NCBI RefSeq assembly: GCF_002278075.1
Contig: NZ_CP022989.1
Span: forward strand, 1,116,001-1,180,000
Source of the DNA: Paraburkholderia aromaticivorans
GTDB taxonomy: Bacteria; Pseudomonadota; Gammaproteobacteria; Burkholderiales; Burkholderiaceae
Length of the DNA stretch: 64,000 nt
Direction: 5' to 3'
The notes beneath the pieces were generated by a model. That model made no database searches. It saw only the letters and a program-made list of their open reading frames with translations, and was not told the origin of the DNA. Of the stretch, positions 55,570 to 64,000 are shown piece by piece; within the stretch, counting starts at the first letter, position 1; each line of letters starts with the position of its first letter. The position numbers and the translations under genes are program-made.

Positions 55570-55893
55570 TTACCAACCCGGTTGAGGCTGCGGATATCCG
55601 TATTGCGCAGGCGGCGGCGCACCGCACGCCACATACGCGCGTTGGTATTGGTCATAGCAGTATCCCGGCGGCGCCTGCGCGTAGACCGGCGCGGGCTGAT
55701 ATGCCGGCTGCGCATACACGGGCTGCGGGTACGCCACCACCGGCGCCGGATTCAGCGCGGAGCTCACCACCGCTCCCAGCACCGCGCCGCCGATCAGCGC
55801 ACCCACCACGTCGCCGCCATTGCCGTGCGCCGACGCCTGCCCCGCTACGCTCAAACTTCCCACCATCACCAACGCCACTGCGATCTTTTTCAT
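55570..55893 (-). CDS. Secreted glycine-zipper, Tyr/Pro-rich protein
   Basis: A 107-residue exported protein. The signal peptide is MKKIAVALVMVGSLSVAGQA, then SAHG. A glycine-zipper follows (GGDVVGALIGGAVLGAVVSS), and then a low-complexity tail of Pro, Tyr, Gln and Ala (VVAYPQPVYAQPAYQPAPVY) with two cysteines near the end. This layout is common in small outer-membrane or envelope proteins of Burkholderiaceae. The role is unknown; the glycine zipper may insert in a membrane. Confidence 0.85.
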   Translation of the reverse strand: MKKIAVALVMVGSLSVAGQASAHGNGGDVVGALIGGAVLGAVVSSALNPAPVVAYPQPVYAQPAYQPAPVYAQAPPGYCYDQYQRAYVACGAPPPAQYGYPQPQPGW

Positions 55894-56192
55894 GTTTGAC
55901 TCCCCGCCGTTCAGGCATGCAAGCCATTGTGGATGGCGCGCATGGAAATAGATGCTGCAAGTGGTAACGGGACATTACCCCTGTAACGCGCCGGCCGGCG
56001 CGCTTCGCGAACGGGCTCCCCCTCCCCCTCCCCGTTCCTTCGTTCGCCAGCCATTCGCCCGATCAATGTAAAATTCACCCCATAACTCGTCGGATGAATC
56101 TGACGAACTGTAAAGCTTTCCGACCGTCGGTCGTAAGACAGATCATGTCGACGACCCAGGTCGAGACAAAGCCAAAAGTAAGGGGCGTTCGC

Positions 56193-57818
56193 GTGAAACA
56201 ATGGACCATCCGGCAACGGATTCTGTGCAGCTTCGGGATCGTGCTGATCGTGATGCTGGCAATGGCAATCGTCACCTTCCAGCAGCTCGGCGGCATCGAC
56301 CGCGATGCCAAGAGCCAGCAGCAGGACTCGATGCCCGGCCTCTACTATGCGACCGCGATGCGCGCAGCATGGTTCGAGAACTACAGCGTCACACAGCGCC
56401 TCATCTATGTCGACGCCGACCCCGAGAGTGTCAAGCGCGACACCGCACGTTTGCAGGAAACCCAGCAAACGCTCCAGAAGCTCCTCAGCGACTATAGCGT
56501 GACGATTTTCCGCGACGTCGATCGCGAGCTCTTCAACGATTTCCGCCAGCAACACGCGCAGTACGTGCCGATCCAGGCAGCGCTGCTGGACAACTTGCCG
56601 GCTTCGAAAGACAACGCCGCGCGTCTCTTCAACATGCAACTCACGCCGGTCTGGGAAACCGGCCGGCTCTCCGTGCGCAAGCTCGTCGAGAACAATAAGA
56701 GTTACGCCGACCAGGCCGCTGAAAGCATCCGCAGTTCGGTCGAAACGACTCGCATCGTGCTGCTCGTCATGCTGCTGATCGCCGCCGTTGCCGCGGTGCT
56801 GGCCGGTTACTGGCTGCTGCGCGCCGTCACCATGCCGATGGCCAAAGTGCTGCAAGTCGTCGACGTGATGCGCACGGGCGACCTGACGCAACGCCTGCAA
56901 CTGAATCGCGCCGACGAAATCGGCGCGCTCGAAGCGGGCTTCAACCGCATGACCGACGAACTCACCGCGCTGGTCGGCCAGGCGCAGAAGTCGGCGGTTC
57001 AGGTCACCACCTCGGTGACGGAAATCGCGGCGACCTCGCGCGAACAGCAAGCCACCGCGAACGAAACCGCCGCCACCACGACAGAGATCGGCGCCACGTC
57101 GCGTGAAATCTTCGCGACCTCGCGCGATCTGCTGCGCACCATGAACGAAGTCTCGGAAGTGGCCGGCCAGTCGGCGGTGCTCGCGGGCACCGGTCACGCC
57201 GGGCTCGCGCGCATGGAAGAGACCATGCGCCTCGTGATGGAGGCGGCCGGCTCGGTCAACGCGAAGCTCGCCATCCTCAACGAGAAAGCCAGCAACATCA
57301 ATCAGGTCGTCGCCACCATCACCAAGGTCGCGGACCAGACCAACCTGCTCTCGCTGAACGCCGCGATCGAAGCGGAAAAAGCTGGCGAATATGGTCGCGG
57401 TTTCGCGGTCGTCGCGACGGAGATCCGCCGTCTTGCCGATCAGACCGCCGTGGCGACCTACGACATCGAACAGATGGTCAAGGAGATCCAGTCCGCCGTG
57501 GCCGCGGGCGTGATGGGCATGGACAAGTTCTCGGAAGAAGTGCGGCGCGGCATGCTCGACGTGCAGAATGTCGGCGGCCATCTCACGGAGATCATCCAGC
57601 AGGTGCAGCAACTCGCGCCGCGCTTCTCGATGGTGAACGAAGGCATGCAGACGCAGGCCACCGGCGCCGAGCAGATCACCCAGGCACTGACGCAACTCTC
57701 GGAGGCCGCGCAACAGACCGCGGAGTCGCTGCGCCAGTCCACCCAGGCGATCGACGATCTGACGCACGTCGCCAACAGTCTGCGCACCGGCGTGTCGCGC
57801 TTCAAGGTGACGGCCTGA
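56193..57818 (+). CDS. wspA: Wsp-type methyl-accepting chemoreceptor
   Basis: A 541-residue receptor starting at GTG 56193, chosen because AAGGGGC lies 9 bases upstream and VKQWTIRQRILCSFGIVLIV is a typical receptor start; frames at 56094 and 56145 give longer tails. TM1 is about residues 12-33 and TM2 about 185-207, enclosing a periplasmic four-helix sensor. HAMP and signalling domains follow, with the tip VADQTNLLSLNAAIEAEKAG, then EYGRGFAVVATEIRRLADQT. It is the first gene of the Wsp operon and responds to surface contact in pseudomonads. Confidence 0.9.
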   Translation: MKQWTIRQRILCSFGIVLIVMLAMAIVTFQQLGGIDRDAKSQQQDSMPGLYYATAMRAAWFENYSVTQRLIYVDADPESVKRDTARLQETQQTLQKLLSDYSVTIFRDVDRELFNDFRQQHAQYVPIQAALLDNLPASKDNAARLFNMQLTPVWETGRLSVRKLVENNKSYADQAAESIRSSVETTRIVLLVMLLIAAVAAVLAGYWLLRAVTMPMAKVLQVVDVMRTGDLTQRLQLNRADEIGALEAGFNRMTDELTALVGQAQKSAVQVTTSVTEIAATSREQQATANETAATTTEIGATSREIFATSRDLLRTMNEVSEVAGQSAVLAGTGHAGLARMEETMRLVMEAAGSVNAKLAILNEKASNINQVVATITKVADQTNLLSLNAAIEAEKAGEYGRGFAVVATEIRRLADQTAVATYDIEQMVKEIQSAVAAGVMGMDKFSEEVRRGMLDVQNVGGHLTEIIQQVQQLAPRFSMVNEGMQTQATGAEQITQALTQLSEAAQQTAESLRQSTQAIDDLTHVANSLRTGVSRFKVTA

Positions 57819-57879
57819 CGCGCCACCGCGCAGTTCGAAGCCGGCACTCGCACGCTCATCCATCGCCCCGCCTACGCCG

Positions 57880-58344
57880 ATGCTCTTCATCCTCTTCACG
57901 CTCGATAGCGAACGGTACGTGATCGACGCGACGCAGGTGGAGCGTCTGATGCCGCTCACGCCGCACTCGCCGCCGAAAACGATTCCCGGCGCGCCCGCGT
58001 GGGTCGCGGGCGTGCTCGATCACGAAGGCTCGCCGCTGCCGCTGATCGATCTGCCGGCGCTCGCGCTCGGCCGTCCCGCCGCGCAACTCATGTCCACACG
58101 CGTAGTACTGGTGCGCTATCCGCACGCCGGCACCACGCGTCTGCTCGCGCTGCTGCTCGAAGGCGCGACACGCACCATTCGCCTGGACGCGGCGGCGTTT
58201 CAGGGTGCCGGTCTCGACATGCCGCACGCGCGTTATCTCGGCCCGGTCGCGAGCGAAGCGGGCGGGCTCGTGCAGTGGATCCGCGTCGAGCACCTGCTGC
58301 CCGATGAGGTGAAAGCGCTCCTCTTTCCCGAGGTGCACGCATGA
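57880..58344 (+). CDS. wspB: CheW-like coupling protein WspB
   Basis: A 154-residue single-domain CheW-like protein (ILFTLDSERYVIDATQVERL, then GAPAWVAGVLDHEGSPLPLI). It should link the receptor to the kinase WspE. It is 61 bp after wspA and overlaps wspC by 4 bp. Wsp systems have two such couplers; the one here is the shorter. Confidence 0.88.
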   Translation: MLFILFTLDSERYVIDATQVERLMPLTPHSPPKTIPGAPAWVAGVLDHEGSPLPLIDLPALALGRPAAQLMSTRVVLVRYPHAGTTRLLALLLEGATRTIRLDAAAFQGAGLDMPHARYLGPVASEAGGLVQWIRVEHLLPDEVKALLFPEVHA

Positions 58345-59759
58345 ACGCGCATCACGATAACGCGCCGCTCTATCAGCGCTTTGCCGATCTGCTGCATCGG
58401 ACCATGGGGCTCGACGCGGCGTCGCTCGGTCATAGCGCGATCGAGCGTGCCGTCGATCAACGCGCCGCGGCCTGGTACGCGGACGGTCACGTCGAGGCCA
58501 CGCTCACCGACTATTGGGACGCCACGCAAAGTTCGCCGGCGATGGTGCAGGCGCTGATCGAAACCGTTGTCGTGCCGGAGACCTGGTTCTACCGCGACGC
58601 CGACGCGTTCAAGGCACTCGCGCGGCTCGCGCATGAGCGCCTCGTCGGGCGTGGCACCGCGTTGCCGCTGCGCATCCTCAGCCTGCCTTGCTCGACCGGC
58701 GAAGAACCGTACACGATCGCGATGACGCTGCTCGACGCCGGCATCGACCCCGCGCAGTGGCGCATCGACGCGATGGATATCAGCGACCGGTCGCTCGCCG
58801 TCGCGCAGCGCGCGGTCTATGGACGCAATTCGTTTCGCGGCAATGCGTTTGCGTTTCGCGACGCGCACTTCACGCGCACCGGGGACGGCTGGCGTCTCGC
58901 GCCGCGCGTCGTGGAAGCGGTGCGATTCTCGCGCGCCAATCTGATGCAACTCGACGCGTCGGCGCTTGGCGTCTACGACTTCGTGTTCTGCCGCAACGTG
59001 CTGATTTACTTCGACCGCGACGCCCAGCAAAAAGCCTTGCACGCGCTCAATAGCATGCTGGCCGAAAACGGCACGCTATTCGTCGGGCCTGCGGAGACCG
59101 GGCTGCTGATGCGCTACGGCATGCAGTCCGCCAGAATCCCGTTGGCGTTCGCATTTCACCGCGCCGCGCTCGACGAAACGCCGTCGAGCGGCTGGCACAC
59201 TGCATCGCTTCCCGCCGCCGCGGCGCTCGCGATGGCGCCGTCACAGTTGCCGGCCCTTGCGCGGCCGCCCATGTCGTCCACGCAGCCAGCCGCGTGGCCC
59301 GTCCGGGTTGCGCGCACGCCGGCCAATGGCGCCACGCCGTTCGCGCCGCGTGGCAGCGTCGCGCCGTGCATGCGCAAGATGTCGATATCCGCCTCGCCGG
59401 TGCACCACCCGCTGTCGCCGCCAAGCCCCGCGACGGCCGATGCGGCGCGCGACACCTTGCAGGCCGCGCGCGCGCTCGCCGACGCCGGCCGCCTCGCGCA
59501 AGCCGAGTCGGCAATCAACGCCTATCTCGAACATCACGCCCCGCTCGCCGACGCGTTCTACCTGCTCGGCGTGCTGGCCGATGCCAACGGCGCTGCGCAG
59601 CTCGCGCGCGGCCACTATCGCAAGGCACTGTATCTCGATCCTCGGCACGCGGAAGCGCTTGCGCATCTCGCGACCTTGCTCGAACTCGAAGGCGATCGCG
59701 ACGGCGCGCGCCTGTTGATGCAACGCGCCGCGCGCGCACAGGGAGCGCAACGTGGCTGA
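58341..59759 (+). CDS. wspC: CheR-type methyltransferase with TPR repeats, WspC
   Basis: A 472-residue protein. Residues about 1-270 are a CheR methyltransferase (ETVVVPETWFYRDADAFKAL, SLPCSTGEEPYTIAMTLLDA, YDFVFCRNVLIYFDRDAQQK), and about 380-465 hold TPR-like helices (AFYLLGVLADANGAAQLARG, HYRKALYLDPRHAEALAHLA). It methylates receptor glutamates. A proline-rich linker joins the two parts. It overlaps both neighbours (4 and 8 bp). Confidence 0.93.
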   Translation: MNAHHDNAPLYQRFADLLHRTMGLDAASLGHSAIERAVDQRAAAWYADGHVEATLTDYWDATQSSPAMVQALIETVVVPETWFYRDADAFKALARLAHERLVGRGTALPLRILSLPCSTGEEPYTIAMTLLDAGIDPAQWRIDAMDISDRSLAVAQRAVYGRNSFRGNAFAFRDAHFTRTGDGWRLAPRVVEAVRFSRANLMQLDASALGVYDFVFCRNVLIYFDRDAQQKALHALNSMLAENGTLFVGPAETGLLMRYGMQSARIPLAFAFHRAALDETPSSGWHTASLPAAAALAMAPSQLPALARPPMSSTQPAAWPVRVARTPANGATPFAPRGSVAPCMRKMSISASPVHHPLSPPSPATADAARDTLQAARALADAGRLAQAESAINAYLEHHAPLADAFYLLGVLADANGAAQLARGHYRKALYLDPRHAEALAHLATLLELEGDRDGARLLMQRAARAQGAQRG

Positions 59760-60432
59760 TGCGCATACGGTGAGTTTCGACGATTGCTGGAATCGCATCG
59801 GCGTGCGCGGCGATTCGTCGTGCGAGCGTCTGGTCGAGCATGTGCGCTGCCTGAATTGCCCGGTATTCGAAACGGCCGCGGCCAAACTGCTGGAGCGGCC
59901 GATTCCCAAGGTGGATCTCTCGCAGCATGAGGTTCGCGCGCCGGCACGAGCGCAGCATGACGTGCAAGGCGCGAGCGAATCGTTCCTCGTCTTTCGTATC
60001 GGCGACGAATGGCTGGCGCTGCCCACGCCGATCTTCAAGCGCATCGTGCAGACGCGGCCGATTCACACGTTGCCACATCGGCAGCATCGCGCGGTGCTCG
60101 GCGTGGTGAACGTGCGAGGCGAGTTGCTGGTGTGCCTGTCGCTCGCGCACCTGCTCGGTTTCGAAACCGATGCCGCCGCGCGCGACGACCGCGCCCGTCA
60201 CGATCTGCCGCGTTTGCTGGTGGTTTCGCGCGCGGAAGAACACGCGGTGTTCCCCGTCGACCAGGTCGACGGCGTGCACCGGATCGAGGTGGCCAGCTTT
60301 TGCGCGCCACCCGCCACGCTCTCGCGAGCGGCCGCCGCGCATACGCGCGCCGTCGCGCCATGGCGCGGCATGAGCGTTGGCCTGCTCGACGCCGACACGC
60401 TCTTCGACACCTTGAACCGGAGTCTCGGATGA
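59752..60432 (+). CDS. wspD: CheW-like coupling protein WspD
   Basis: A 226-residue protein starting at GTG 59752 inside the wspC end. The N-terminus has two cysteines in CWNRIGVRGDSSCERLVEHV and CLNCPVF, an extension typical of WspD. The CheW domain follows (FLVFRIGDEWLALPTPIFKR, GVVNVRGELLVCLSLAHLLG). It overlaps wspE by 4 bp. It couples WspA to WspE along with WspB. Confidence 0.9.
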   Translation: MADAHTVSFDDCWNRIGVRGDSSCERLVEHVRCLNCPVFETAAAKLLERPIPKVDLSQHEVRAPARAQHDVQGASESFLVFRIGDEWLALPTPIFKRIVQTRPIHTLPHRQHRAVLGVVNVRGELLVCLSLAHLLGFETDAAARDDRARHDLPRLLVVSRAEEHAVFPVDQVDGVHRIEVASFCAPPATLSRAAAAHTRAVAPWRGMSVGLLDADTLFDTLNRSLG

Positions 60433-62846
60433 CGGACGAGCCACGCCGCCCGTCGCTGATCGATCTGTTCCGCGAGGAAGCGCGGACCCAGGCACGCGTG
60501 CTCAACGACGGCCTGCTCGCCCTCGACCGCGCGCCGCGCGATGCCGCCGCGCTCGAAGCCTGCATGCGCGCCGCGCATTCGTTGAAGGGGGCCGCGCGCA
60601 TTGTCGGCGTGCAGGTCGGCGTCGAACTCGCGCACGCCATGGAGGATTGCTTCGTCGCCGCGCAGGAAGGGCGTGCGTTGCTCGATCCGGCGTGGATCGA
60701 CGAATTGCTGCGCGGCGTGGATATCGTCGCGCGCATCGGCAATGACGAAGACGAGTCGGCGCGCGACGCAGTCGGTGCATGCGTGGCGTCGTTGCAGGCG
60801 CGTATGGCCAACGTCACGCCACATGGCGCTGCAATGCGGCGGGAGGCGCCGCCGCCGGCCGCGATGGCGTCCGAACCCGTGCCGGACGTCGCCGCCGAAC
60901 CGCCCCCGCCCCCGCCCCCGCCTTCTGTCAGCGCAAGCGCAGACGCGAGCCCGGACCCGGACGCGGCCTTCAACCTGCTGGCCGATGCGCTGCGCGCCGA
61001 GGCCACGCAACAGCACGCACCAAGCCCCGCACCCGCGAGGCCGTCCGCATCGAACAGCACGAGCGGGGCGAGCGGCACGAGCAACGTAGCGGCCGAATCC
61101 GGCCGCATGTTGCGGGTGCGCGCCGACAACCTCGACCGCCTGCTGTCGTTGTCCGGCGAATCGCTGGTTGAATCGCGCTGGCTGAAACCCTTCGCGCAAT
61201 CGATGCTGCGCGTCAAACGCGTGCAGCGCGACAGCACCCGCGCGCTGGACCAGCTGCACGAAACGCTTGCCGATCTGAAACTCGATCCGCGCGCCCAGGC
61301 CGCGCTCGAAGAAGTGCGCCGCCTCACCGCCGAATCGCAGCATCTGCTGGCCGAGCGTCTCGCCGATCTGGAGAGCTTCGACCGCCGCTCGACGCATCTG
61401 TCGCAACAGCTCTACGACGCCGCCCTGCAATGCCGCATGCGCCCGTTCGGCGACGGCACCGGCGGACTCGCGCGGATGGTGCGCGACGTCGCGCGATCGC
61501 TCGGCAAGAAGGTGCGCTGGCAGCTGGTCGGCGAATCCACCCAGGTGGACCGCGACATTCTCGATCTGCTCGAAGCGCCGCTCGGCCACATGCTGCGCAA
61601 CGCGCTCGACCACGGCATCGAAGCACCGGCCGTGCGTCTCGCACGCGGCAAGCCGGAAGAAGGCACGCTCACGCTCGACGCGCGGCATACGGCCGGCGCG
61701 CTGCTGATCACCGTGTCCGACGACGGCGCGGGCATCGATCTCGACGCCTTGCGTGCGTCGATCGTGCGCAAGAAGCTCGCGAGCGAGGAAACGGTCACGC
61801 GTCTGTCCGAAGCCGAGCTGCTCGAATTCCTGTTGCTGCCGGGCTTCTCGTTACGCGATCAGGTGACCGACGTGTCCGGCCGCGGGGTCGGACTCGACGC
61901 GGTGCACGACGTCGTCAAACGCGTGCGCGGCACGGTGCGGATCACGCATGAGGCCGGTCTCGGCACGCGCGTGCAATTGCAATTGCCGCTGACGCTCTCG
62001 GTAATCCGCAGTCTGCTGATCGAAGTCGCGGGCGAGCCGTACGCGGTGCCGCTCGCGCACGTGAACCGCACGCTGCACGTGAGCCGCGCGCAGATCGAAT
62101 GGCTCGAAGGACATCAGCACATCGCCTTTTCCGGCCGGCGCATCGGCGTCGTCACCGCGCATCAGATTCTCGACACCGCGCCGCCCGCGAATGAAAGCGA
62201 CGCCGTCAGCATGATCGTGATCGGCGACGGCCCGCAAACCTACGGCGTGGTAGTCGACCGCTTTCTCGGCGAGCGGATGCTGGTGGTGCAGCCGCTCGAT
62301 CCGCGCCTGGGCAAGATCAGGAACATCACCGCCGGCGCGTTGATGGAGAACGGCGACCCGGTGCTGATCGCCGATGTCGACGACTGGCTGCGTTCCGTCG
62401 AACGGCTCGTGGCGGGCGGCGATCTCAGGCACATGCAACACGGCGTCGCGCATACGGCTGAGCGCGCCACGCGCCGCGTGCTGGTCGTCGACGATTCGCT
62501 CACTGTGCGCGAGCTCGAACGCAAGCTGCTGGCCATGCGCGGTTACGACGTGACGATCGCCGTCGACGGCATGGACGGCTGGAACGCGGTACGCGGCGAA
62601 CGCTTCGACCTCGTCATCACCGACATCGACATGCCGCGCATGGACGGCATCGAACTCGTCACGCTCATCAAGCGCGATCCGCAGTTGCAGTCGCTGCCGG
62701 TGATGATCGTGTCGTACAAGGATCGTGAAGAGGACCGCCGCGCCGGGCTGGATGCGGGCGCGGACTACTATCTGGCGAAAGGCAGTTTTCATGACGAAGC
62801 ACTGCTCGATGCGGTGCGTGATCTGATCGGCGAAGCTTACGGTTAA
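60429..62846 (+). CDS. wspE: CheA-type hybrid histidine kinase WspE
   Basis: An 805-residue kinase. The Hpt histidine is H50 in ACMRAAHSLKGAARIVG. A proline/alanine-rich linker follows (about 140-220). The dimerisation and ATPase region has HMLRNALDHGIEAPAVRLAR and DDGAGIDLDALR, then DVSGRGVGLDAVHDVVKRVR. A CheW-like domain (SLLIEVAGEPYAVPLAHVNR) and a receiver (VLVVDDSLTVRELERKLLAM, ITDIDMPRMDGIELV) complete it. It phosphorylates WspR and WspF. Start ATG 60429 overlaps wspD by 4 bp; upstream codons are wspD shadow. Confidence 0.95.
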   Translation: MTDEPRRPSLIDLFREEARTQARVLNDGLLALDRAPRDAAALEACMRAAHSLKGAARIVGVQVGVELAHAMEDCFVAAQEGRALLDPAWIDELLRGVDIVARIGNDEDESARDAVGACVASLQARMANVTPHGAAMRREAPPPAAMASEPVPDVAAEPPPPPPPPSVSASADASPDPDAAFNLLADALRAEATQQHAPSPAPARPSASNSTSGASGTSNVAAESGRMLRVRADNLDRLLSLSGESLVESRWLKPFAQSMLRVKRVQRDSTRALDQLHETLADLKLDPRAQAALEEVRRLTAESQHLLAERLADLESFDRRSTHLSQQLYDAALQCRMRPFGDGTGGLARMVRDVARSLGKKVRWQLVGESTQVDRDILDLLEAPLGHMLRNALDHGIEAPAVRLARGKPEEGTLTLDARHTAGALLITVSDDGAGIDLDALRASIVRKKLASEETVTRLSEAELLEFLLLPGFSLRDQVTDVSGRGVGLDAVHDVVKRVRGTVRITHEAGLGTRVQLQLPLTLSVIRSLLIEVAGEPYAVPLAHVNRTLHVSRAQIEWLEGHQHIAFSGRRIGVVTAHQILDTAPPANESDAVSMIVIGDGPQTYGVVVDRFLGERMLVVQPLDPRLGKIRNITAGALMENGDPVLIADVDDWLRSVERLVAGGDLRHMQHGVAHTAERATRRVLVVDDSLTVRELERKLLAMRGYDVTIAVDGMDGWNAVRGERFDLVITDIDMPRMDGIELVTLIKRDPQLQSLPVMIVSYKDREEDRRAGLDAGADYYLAKGSFHDEALLDAVRDLIGEAYG

Positions 62847-62863
62847 ACCCACGGGTAAAACGG

Positions 62864-63880
62864 ATGAAAATCGGAATCGTCAACGACATGCCGCTTGCCG
62901 TCGAGGCGCTGCGTCGCGCGCTCGCGGCGCGCCGTGACTACGAGGTGCTGTGGATCGCGCAGGACGGCCAGCAGGCGGTCGATTTCTGCACCGCGCAGCG
63001 GCCCGACATCGTGCTGATGGATCTGGTGATGCCGAATGTCGACGGCATCGAGGCCACGCGGCGCATCATGGCGCGCGCGCCCTGCGCGATCCTGATCGTC
63101 ACCGTCGACGTGGGCGCGAACGCATGGCGCGTTTATGAAGCGATGGGCGCGGGCGCGCTCGACGCCGTCGATACGCCGTCGCTGAGCGGTCCCGACGCGC
63201 ACAAGAGCATCGCCACACTGATCGCGAAGATCGACCGTATCGCGGCGCTCGTCAAGGAGCGCAACGCACCCGGCGCGGCCGCCGCGGCCACGCCCGCCTG
63301 CGCGACGAACCGCGACACGCCGCTGGTGGCGATCGGCGCGTCGGCGGGCGGACCGGCGGCGCTTGCCACGCTGCTCGCCGGCCTGCCTAAGGACTTTGCG
63401 GCGGCCGTCGTCATCGTGCAGCACGTCGACGCCGCATTCGCCGCCGGCATGGCGGACTGGCTGAACCAGCAATCGGCGCTGCCGGTGCGAATCGCCTGCG
63501 AAGGCGACCGGCCGCAAGCGGGCGTCGTGCTGCTCGCCGCCACCGACGATCATCTGCATCTGAAACTGCCGAACGTACTCGGCTACACGCGCGTCCCGGA
63601 AGAGACGCCTTACCGCCCTTCCGTCGACGTGTTCTTTCACAGCGTGGTGGCCCGCTGGCCGGCGCGCGCCGTCGGCGTGCTGCTGACCGGCATGGGCCGC
63701 GACGGCGCGATCGGACTCAAGGCGATGCGCACCAAGGGCTATCACACGATCGCGCAGGACGAAGCCACCAGCGCCGTGTACGGCATGCCGAAAGCAGCCG
63801 CCGCGCTCGAGGCCGCCGCCGCCATCCTGCCGTTGCCGCGCATTGCCGCCGCGCTCACAAGCGTGGTCAACGCGCGCTAG
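62864..63880 (+). CDS. wspF: CheB-type methylesterase WspF
   Basis: A 338-residue response-regulator methylesterase. The receiver has IGIVNDMPLAVEALRRAL and PDIVLMDLVMPNVDGIEATR with the phospho-acceptor Asp. The esterase domain shows the serine in GASAGGPAALATLLAGL, the histidine in VVIVQHVDAAFAAG and the aspartate in TGMGRDGAIGLKAMRTKGYH. It removes receptor methyl groups and so resets the pathway; losing WspF in pseudomonads locks c-di-GMP high. It lies 17 bp after wspE. Confidence 0.95.
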   Translation: MKIGIVNDMPLAVEALRRALAARRDYEVLWIAQDGQQAVDFCTAQRPDIVLMDLVMPNVDGIEATRRIMARAPCAILIVTVDVGANAWRVYEAMGAGALDAVDTPSLSGPDAHKSIATLIAKIDRIAALVKERNAPGAAAAATPACATNRDTPLVAIGASAGGPAALATLLAGLPKDFAAAVVIVQHVDAAFAAGMADWLNQQSALPVRIACEGDRPQAGVVLLAATDDHLHLKLPNVLGYTRVPEETPYRPSVDVFFHSVVARWPARAVGVLLTGMGRDGAIGLKAMRTKGYHTIAQDEATSAVYGMPKAAAALEAAAAILPLPRIAAALTSVVNAR

Positions 63881-63940
63881 CCGTGCATTCGCCACCCATG
63901 ACCCGCTTCGATTCAATGACATCCTTTCTGGCTGAACGAC

Positions 63941-64000
63941 ATGGACACTCCTGAACCGCATCAGATCATCGCCGCGCGGGATCGCGCGGAAGGCGACGCA
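63941..64000 (+). CDS. wspR: Start of the next gene, expected WspR diguanylate cyclase
   Basis: ATG 63941 opens MDTPEPHQIIAARDRAEGDA and runs off the window. In Wsp operons the gene after wspF encodes the response regulator/GGDEF cyclase WspR. The 20 visible residues are too few to prove it; identity rests on operon order. Confidence 0.5.
   Translation, partial: MDTPEPHQIIAARDRAEGDA

Noticed and set aside
55911..57959. A 682-codon leftward open frame opposite wspA
   Set aside because: Antisense shadow of the receptor gene.

Overview
The window is a piece of a high-GC betaproteobacterial chromosome, most likely the primary chromosome of a Paraburkholderia or Burkholderia. It carries the replication-origin neighbourhood in the usual order: gyrB-dnaN-dnaA on one strand, and rpmH-rnpA-yidD-yidC followed by mnmE on the other. 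Protein sequences, leader motifs and gene sizes fit Burkholderiaceae. The species cannot be fixed from sequence reading alone.

Region by region. (1) 1-13.1 kb is mobile DNA. It holds a tyrosine integrase cut by the window edge, an excisionase-like HTH gene, a MobF (TrwC/TraI) relaxase, a coupling-protein ATPase with its membrane part on a separate gene, and a ribbon-helix-helix relaxosome protein. Cargo follows: a hypothetical gene, a three-gene TIGR04255/HTH/unknown cassette, and a convergent HEPN-type protein with two RX4H motifs. The region ends in the 3' half of a tRNA-Lys, a decayed second integrase and a truncated vgrG. (2) 13.2-17.8 kb is a fragment of a type VI secretion cluster (tssA, tssG, tssF, tssE). 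(3) 18.5-29.2 kb is ordinary chromosome: a polytopic membrane protein, a LysE exporter, an AraC regulator, an amino-acid-binding protein, an aminotransferase, dbpA, a zinc-ribbon protein, and a divergent cadR/cadA metal-resistance pair with a visible MerR-type operator. (4) 29.2-38.0 kb is a compact ethanolamine locus: an EutR-like regulator, an ExaC-type aldehyde dehydrogenase, DUF779, eutC, eutB and eat. The dehydrogenase is cut in two by a complete ISL3-family element with an 8-bp target duplication. (5) 38.2-42 kb has an AraC-GyrI regulator, a complete IS256-family element with an 8-bp duplication, and an Mrr-type endonuclease. (6) 42-53.7 kb is the replication, ribosome and membrane-insertase core, with two paralogous HTH genes placed between yidC and mnmE. 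(7) 53.9-55.9 kb has an integrase-like gene lacking a recognisable catalytic tyrosine and two small proteins. (8) 56.2-64 kb is a complete Wsp-type chemosensory operon (wspA to wspF, plus the first codons of wspR) for surface-sensing control of cyclic-di-GMP.

How the genes work together. The relaxase operon is a DNA-mobilisation module with no mating-pore genes in view, so it resembles an integrative mobilisable element that borrows a transfer channel. Its cargo of TIGR04255, HTH and HEPN genes looks like an anti-phage or stress island and is the best place to look for an undescribed system. The ethanolamine locus is the short, shell-less version: import by Eat, cleavage by EutBC, then oxidation of acetaldehyde by the dehydrogenase, which is broken here. 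In the Wsp operon the receptor, two CheW-like couplers, the CheR/CheB adaptation pair and the hybrid kinase should converge on the WspR diguanylate cyclase.
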